Source of the DNA: Planctomycetota bacterium
Lineage (GTDB): Bacteria > Planctomycetota > Planctomycetia > Pirellulales > S012-138
Length of the DNA: 10,408 nucleotides
Assembly (NCBI GenBank): GCA_026982835.1
Contig: JALSGI010000737.1
Location: 1-10,408, forward strand
Direction: 5' to 3'
Made by a program: the position numbers and the translations under genes. How positions within the stretch are numbered: position 1 is the stretch's first letter; every line of letters starts with the position of its first letter. Under the pieces are notes generated by a model. The model saw only the letters and a program-made list of their open reading frames with translations. It was not told the origin of the DNA and made no database searches. Positions 6,935 through 10,408 of this stretch are shown here, piece by piece.

Positions 6935-7752
6935 CCGCGTAAGCCCACGGCCCGAAGCAGCCGGTCGGTCTCCCGGTAGGCTTCTTCCACCCACTGCACG
7001 ATCCGTTCCGGCTCCGGCGAGTACTCCAGCTCGATGGAGATGGCCCCGGGAATCTCCAACGCCTTGATCTCCTGCAAATACGGCTCGAAGGGGACCACGC
7101 CGCGTCCCGGGGGCAGGTCGCCGTGGCGGCGGCCGTCGCAGTCGGAGATATGCACATGCGCCGCCCGGCCCTTGAGCTTGCGCAACTGGTGCGGTTCCAC
7201 GCCGGCCAGCACCAGGTGCGAGATGTCGATGTTGGCCTTCACCGCCGGTACGTCCACCTGCTCCAAGAACTCCACCATGCGATCCACGTTGTTGAGCAAG
7301 GACAGGGGAAACGGCTCCAGCTCCAGGGCGATCTCCAGGCCCAGCTCCTGGGCGTACCGGCCCAGCTCCTGCAGCTCCGCCACGGCCGTGTCCCATTGCT
7401 CCCGGGGCGGGATCACTTCCTGGTTCCAGACGTACTCGCCCAGCACCAGCAGGACGTTGCGGGCTTGGTACTGGTAGGCCAGGTCCAGGTAGGCCCGCAC
7501 CCGGCGGCGGTGGAACTCCCGCACTGAAGGGTTGAAATCCGCCAGTCCCAGGGCCACGCAGCAGATGGAGACGATCGGCAGCTCCAGCTCCTGGCACAGC
7601 CGCGGGATGAGGCACCGCTGCCGCACGTCCATCTCCAGCGGATCGCAGAACAGGTCCACCGTGTCGAAGCCGATCTCCTTGGTCTTGCGCAGGCCGAACT
7701 CCACCCCCTGACCGGCTTGCACCCACGCCGAGTTGATCAGACCCAATTGCAT
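6931..7752 (-). CDS. Sugar phosphate isomerase/epimerase-like TIM-barrel protein (AP endonuclease 2 / xylose isomerase-like)
   Basis: The protein has 273 residues from ATG 7752; an in-frame TTG at 7773 would add 7. I prefer the ATG because MQLGLINSAW is a normal family start and GGGGTG lies 6 nt before it. Family signatures: an N-terminal beta strand, KEIGFDTVDLF after it, a central IALELEPF (candidate metal ligand Glu near 144-146), NIDISHL (Asp176 and His179), HVHISD (His199/His201) and ISIELEY (Glu near 241). These are the usual divalent-metal ligands of the xylose isomerase-like barrel. It probably isomerises or epimerises a keto-sugar or inositol-type compound in the cytoplasm; the substrate cannot be told from sequence. 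Transcription probably starts from the TATAGT box at 7834-7829. Confidence 0.9.
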   Translation of the reverse strand: MQLGLINSAWVQAGQGVEFGLRKTKEIGFDTVDLFCDPLEMDVRQRCLIPRLCQELELPIVSICCVALGLADFNPSVREFHRRRVRAYLDLAYQYQARNVLLVLGEYVWNQEVIPPREQWDTAVAELQELGRYAQELGLEIALELEPFPLSLLNNVDRMVEFLEQVDVPAVKANIDISHLVLAGVEPHQLRKLKGRAAHVHISDCDGRRHGDLPPGRGVVPFEPYLQEIKALEIPGAISIELEYSPEPERIVQWVEEAYRETDRLLRAVGLRG

Positions 7753-7783
7753 GGCGAGCACCCCGCTTGCCAACAGTTCCCCT

Positions 7784-7810
7784 GGGAGCGAAGTCCCCCG
7801 GGCCGCTCCC
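7784..7810 (-). promoter_or_regulatory. Stem-loop in the epimerase 5' leader
   Basis: GGGAGCG (7784-7790) and CGCTCCC (7804-7810) are perfect 7-bp arms around a 13-nt loop. They lie between the putative -10 box and the start codon, so the hairpin would be in the mRNA leader. Its role is unknown. Confidence 0.4.
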
Positions 7811-7820
7811 GGATTTCACA

Positions 7821-7838
7821 CCGGTAACACTATACCGG
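7821..7838 (-). promoter_or_regulatory. Putative operator dyad over a -10 box
   Basis: CCGGTA-ACACTA-TACCGG is a perfect inverted repeat with 6-bp arms and a 6-nt spacer. On the minus strand it contains TATAGT (7834-7829), one mismatch from the consensus -10, about 75 nt before the epimerase ATG. A protein bound here would block the promoter. The -35 is not convincing. This is an inference from position and symmetry. Confidence 0.45.
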
Positions 7839-7904
7839 GACTCTGGGGCGGAAGCGAGCAGGAAGAGCTGCCCAAAAGCCCCATGAGGCGATGGGCCCCT
7901 GGGC

Positions 7905-8099
7905 TTAGCTCTCTTCATCCAGGGCGAAGGCCCAGTTGGGGGTTTTCAGCGGCGGGGCTTGCACCACGTGGATGGAGGAGCCGTCGTGAACCATGGTGCG
8001 ATTGCGTCCCTGCTGCTTGGCCGAGCGGAGGGCCGTTTCCACGCGGGCGCAGGTGTTCTGGAAGGTGTCGTTGGGCAAAGCCTCGGTCACCCCGCAACT
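7905..8099 (-). pseudogene. C-terminal remnant of a GGDEF (diguanylate cyclase) gene
   Basis: Reading from 8099 to stop TAA (7907-7905) gives 64 residues. The first half is the end of a GGDEF domain: SCGVTEALPND (the GGDEF S-x-GV strand), then a helix with VETALRSAKQQGRNRT, matching the family ADxALYxAKxxGRN pattern; the Ala-Asp before it is replaced. A 24-residue tail follows. The GGDEF signature itself, the first ~130 domain residues and any input domain are missing. The frame upstream enters element B, which begins at 8101, right next to the SCGV codons. An ATG at 8150 keeps the frame open but lies within the repeat and would not make a cyclase. I infer truncation by insertion of, or deletion next to, element B. 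Confidence 0.72.
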
Positions 8100-8100
8100 G

Positions 8101-8222
8101 GTACGTGTTTTGCCAGTGCTTTCCGGTGGTCTCCGTTGCGCTACGACCACCGGCTACCAGGCAGGCCTTCGGCTTGCTCTTGAGCTGGAAACGCTCCATT
8201 TTGTACTGGCACGCTAAACACG
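8101..8222. repeat. Element B: short relative of element A
   Basis: The left end GTACGTGTTTTGCCAGT (8101-8117) and right end ACTGGCA-CGCT-AAACACG (8205-8222) are complementary apart from a 4-nt insertion. The left end shares GTACGTGTTT with element A and the right end shares GCACGCTAAACACG. The internal 40-nt block 8118-8157 matches A (38/40), with the same 9-bp stem CCGGTGGTC (8123-8131) / GACCACCGG (8145-8153) around a 13-nt loop. The two loop differences leave the stem intact. At 122 bp it lacks the interior hairpins of A. Confidence 0.68.
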
Positions 8223-8437
8223 CGCCCACCCTTGGTTCGATGGGCCGGGAGGCTGCGCCACCACGCGGCGGCTCTCCTCCCTGCCCAAGAACCCCCGGGG
8301 CGAGTGGGAAGGGAGCCCGAAAGGCAAAAACGAGTGCTTCTCTTTGCCCCTTTGGGAGTGGGCACCGGCGGCAGGCCCCTGCGAGCCCAAAGGCCGAGCA
8401 ACCGAGTCGGCACCGCCGGCACTTGCAGCGGCTCCAG
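8223..8437. other. Gene-free stretch between element B and the HEAT-like gene
   Basis: No missing part of the GGDEF domain can be read in any frame here, and no other gene is convincing. It follows the stop of the HEAT-like gene. A weak inverted repeat CCGGCGG/CCGCCGG occurs at about 8365-8420, but no clear terminator with a T-run is seen. Confidence 0.5.
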
Positions 8438-9592
8438 CTAGCGTTTTTCCGACTCCCGAAACTCCTTCCAGCGGGCGAACGCTTTCTCTCGGGCCTCCTG
8501 GCTGGAGAAGCCCAACGAGGTGGGCTGGAAGACCAACTGGGGATTGGGCTGAAGTTCCGCGAAGCCGAATCGCTTGGGGTCCTGCCCGTGCAGGTGGATC
8601 GTCACCGCCAGGGCCGCGTCGCGCACCTCCACCCGCAGCACATCGTTGGCCCGGCGGCGGAGCCGGTACACCACCCGCTGGTCTTTCAGATGGCGCTGAA
8701 GCAACTTCGCGTGCTGGCGATTGCCGAAGCGGGCCAGGACCAGCATGGCTTGAACCAAAACATGCCCGTTGGGAGCGCCGTTTTTCACCACCCGCATCGC
8801 CGGCTCCACGGCCCCGGGAAGCTGGAAACTCACGGCCCAACTCAGCAGGCGATTGGCATCGATTTCATTCTGGTGGCGTTTCAGCCAGCGGGTGAGCATG
8901 TGCCGCAGGGCCGCCGCTTGCGGGCCGTCCAGCACCGCGGAGCGAAACGCCCCATGGTAAGAGAGCGTCAGCAACATGTGCAGCGACTCCGGGGGGGATT
9001 TCACCTGGGGGTGCAGCGAGGCCACGAACAAGGCGGCAATCGTTCCCGTGGCAGGAGGCTGAAGCTGCCCCCCCACCGGAGTCCGCGCCTGCAAGTAAAC
9101 CGCCTGAATCAGCCGCCGGAGCACGCGCTGCAGGTCCCGGGGATCGTTCCAATCCAGCAGCAAGGCCTGTTGTTCTCGGGCCACGTGGCGATACAGGGCC
9201 AGGGCCACCTTGCGATCCCCGCCCAGCATCTCCCGAAAGTGGTTCCAGCCCGGTAGCTGGCTCAGATCGCTTTCTCCCGGACGGGTCAGGAAGTGGTTCA
9301 ACTGTTCTTGCAGCCACCGGTGTTCCAGCAGCCGCAGGATGGTACGACAGCGATGTCGCACTTCGGCGTCGGGACTTTGCAATCCTCGGCGGACGGCCGC
9401 TCGGGCCTGGGGACCTAGCCGCATCAGCTCGGCAGCCGCTTGCTCGCGCTGCTCGAATCGATCCGCCCCAAGTTGCCGGACCAACTGCTCGGCTCGGCGG
9501 GCCACGTCCTGCTGCGCCACGGCCACCGATCCCAGCCCGCTGCATGCCAGAACCAAAAGCCAGCTTCCTGAAAGAGTTATCACCCGGTGCAT
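8438..9592 (-). CDS. Secreted HEAT-like repeat protein
   Basis: The protein has 384 residues from ATG 9592, chosen because GGGGAG (9603-9598) lies 5 nt upstream and a typical signal peptide follows: MHRVI, a hydrophobic core, then AVA|QQ with predicted cleavage after residue 26. An in-frame ATG 72 nt upstream would bury the signal. Residues about 40-90 form a HEAT-like helical repeat (FEQREQAAAELMRLGPQAR and SPDAEVRHRCRTILRLLE), a pattern common in exported planctomycete proteins. The remainder (about 95-384) is mostly helical, with charged Arg/Gln-rich segments and no catalytic motif I recognise. A helical NGHVLVQAMLVLARFGN stretch may be a second degenerate repeat. Function is unknown; protein binding outside the cytoplasm is plausible. 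It is divergent from the LysR gene. Confidence 0.8.
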   Translation of the reverse strand: MHRVITLSGSWLLVLACSGLGSVAVAQQDVARRAEQLVRQLGADRFEQREQAAAELMRLGPQARAAVRRGLQSPDAEVRHRCRTILRLLEHRWLQEQLNHFLTRPGESDLSQLPGWNHFREMLGGDRKVALALYRHVAREQQALLLDWNDPRDLQRVLRRLIQAVYLQARTPVGGQLQPPATGTIAALFVASLHPQVKSPPESLHMLLTLSYHGAFRSAVLDGPQAAALRHMLTRWLKRHQNEIDANRLLSWAVSFQLPGAVEPAMRVVKNGAPNGHVLVQAMLVLARFGNRQHAKLLQRHLKDQRVVYRLRRRANDVLRVEVRDAALAVTIHLHGQDPKRFGFAELQPNPQLVFQPTSLGFSSQEAREKAFARWKEFRESEKR

Positions 9593-9781
9593 TTCCACTC
9601 CCCTTGGCCAATAGCCCGCTACCGCATCCCAGTGTAAAGCACCAGGCAGGCAGCGGTCCAGCAACTTTTACGCCGACTCATGGGCCGGGGATTCTTGACC
9701 CCGGGGTGAGATGAGGCTAAGCTGGCATTTCGATTTTCAATGTTATGTTCTCCGGTTATTAGCAGAACTAAACTCGCGCCC
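9593..9781. promoter_or_regulatory. Divergent intergenic region between the HEAT-like gene and the LysR gene
   Basis: These 189 bp must hold both promoters. Seen: the perfect palindrome ACCCCGGGGT (9698-9707), preceded by TTGACC (9695-9700, -35-like); an AT-rich block 9727-9750; and TTAG-CAGAA-CTAA (9759-9771), an interrupted dyad just before the LysR start. LysR proteins commonly bind dyads near their own promoter and repress themselves, so the last is a candidate autoregulatory site. No strong -10 is evident. Confidence 0.4.
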
Positions 9782-10408
9782 ATGCATATCAAGACCATCC
9801 AGGTGTTCTGCGACGTGGTCCGCCTGCGCAGCTTCTCCAAGGCGGCGGCCGAAAACGGGATGTCCCAGTCGGCCGCCAGCCAGATGGTTCACCAGCTGGA
9901 GCAGCGCCTGGGCGTAAAGCTGATCGACCGCTCGAAGCGCCCCTTCGTCCTAACCCACGAAGGGAAAATGTATTACGAAGAAAGCCGAGTTTTGTTAGAA
10001 AAATACCTGGCTTTGGAAGACCGCGTCCGCGGGCTTAAGGCGGCCTTGTCGGGCCGGGTCCATGTGGTGTCGATCTACTCGGTGGGCTTGCACCACATGA
10101 ACCGCTACATCCAGCAGTTCCTGGCCCGCTATCCCAAGGCCAACGTCCGCCTGGAGTACCTGCACCCGGACCGCGTCTATCGCAGCGTACAGCGGGACAC
10201 GGCCGACCTGGGGCTGGTGAGTTATCCACGGCAGTTACGTTCCATCCGGGTGATTCCCTGGCGGAGCGAGCCGATGGTGCTGGTCTGCTCGCCGGAACAT
10301 CCCTTTGCCGCCCGGAAGTCCCTGCCGGTGGAGCAACTGCAAGGCCAGGCGGCCGTGACGTTTGATCGCAACCTGCGCATCCGCCGCGAGCTGGACCGGC
10401 AACTGCAC
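9782..10408 (+). CDS. LysR-type transcriptional regulator (3' end beyond window)
   Basis: The frame is open from ATG 9782 to the right edge: 209 residues of a family usually about 290-320 long. Residues 1-60 form the winged helix-turn-helix: FSKAAAENGMSQSAASQMVH, then LEQRLGVKLIDRSKRPFVLT and HEGKMYYEE. A linker helix follows. From about residue 90 comes the periplasmic-binding-protein-like effector domain: SGRVHVVSIYSVG, a first ADLGLVSYP strand, then RVIPWRSEPMVLVCSPEHPF. It closely resembles LysR proteins I recall from Pirellulales. The effector and targets are unknown; the divergent HEAT-like gene is the nearest candidate target. No strong ribosome binding site precedes the start. Confidence 0.93.
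   Translation, partial: MHIKTIQVFCDVVRLRSFSKAAAENGMSQSAASQMVHQLEQRLGVKLIDRSKRPFVLTHEGKMYYEESRVLLEKYLALEDRVRGLKAALSGRVHVVSIYSVGLHHMNRYIQQFLARYPKANVRLEYLHPDRVYRSVQRDTADLGLVSYPRQLRSIRVIPWRSEPMVLVCSPEHPFAARKSLPVEQLQGQAAVTFDRNLRIRRELDRQLH

Noticed and set aside
7905..8150. Intact 81-residue protein starting in element B
   Set aside because: Its first ~17 residues are encoded by the repeat and the rest is only the tail of a GGDEF domain, so a functional product is unlikely.
7733..9256. Plus-strand open frame of 507 codons spanning the GGDEF remnant, element B and the HEAT-like gene
   Set aside because: It crosses a repeat and is antisense to genes with signal peptide, ribosome binding site and recognisable domains.

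Overview
The window looks like chromosomal DNA of a planctomycete, most likely a member of the Pirellulales. It is GC-rich and uses long GC-biased codons. The LysR regulator and the 104-residue hypothetical protein resemble planctomycete proteins as I remember them. Two secreted proteins (a transglutaminase-like/TPR protein and a HEAT-like protein) have the character of that phylum. The intergenic DNA is crowded with short inverted-repeat elements. The assignment rests on recognition only; no search was run.

Left region (1-3572, minus strand): one very long open frame runs off the left edge. It is a large Eco57I/type IIG-like adenine-N6 DNA methyltransferase polypeptide (at least 1190 residues) with a SAM-binding motif and an NPPW catalytic motif. 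Its target-recognition part lies outside the window. Upstream of it (3838-3911, minus) is a tRNA-Arg(UCG) whose 3' end faces the methylase gene, an arrangement often seen at island edges.

Middle region: 3912-4793 holds no convincing gene. It is a nest of at least seven perfect or near-perfect hairpins and a 303-bp element bounded by 13-bp perfect inverted repeats (element A). Next come a secreted transglutaminase-like/TPR protein (4794-5795), a second inverted-repeat-bounded element (5793-5937) that supplies its stop codon, a conserved small protein (6244-6558) and cutA (6605-6934). The last two probably form an operon. cutA converges on a sugar phosphate isomerase/epimerase-like TIM-barrel gene (6931-7752, minus); their stop codons share one CTAG. 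A perfect dyad covers the probable -10 box of the epimerase gene.

Right region: 7905-8099 (minus) is the C-terminal stub of a GGDEF (diguanylate cyclase) gene. It is cut off exactly where a shorter relative of element A (element B, 8101-8222) begins. A HEAT-like secreted protein (8438-9592, minus) and a LysR-type regulator (9782 to beyond the right edge, plus) diverge from a 189-bp intergenic region.

The most noteworthy signals are the element A/B repeat family with its apparent gene disruption, the hairpin island, the nested element after the TPR gene, and the large methylase beside the tRNA.
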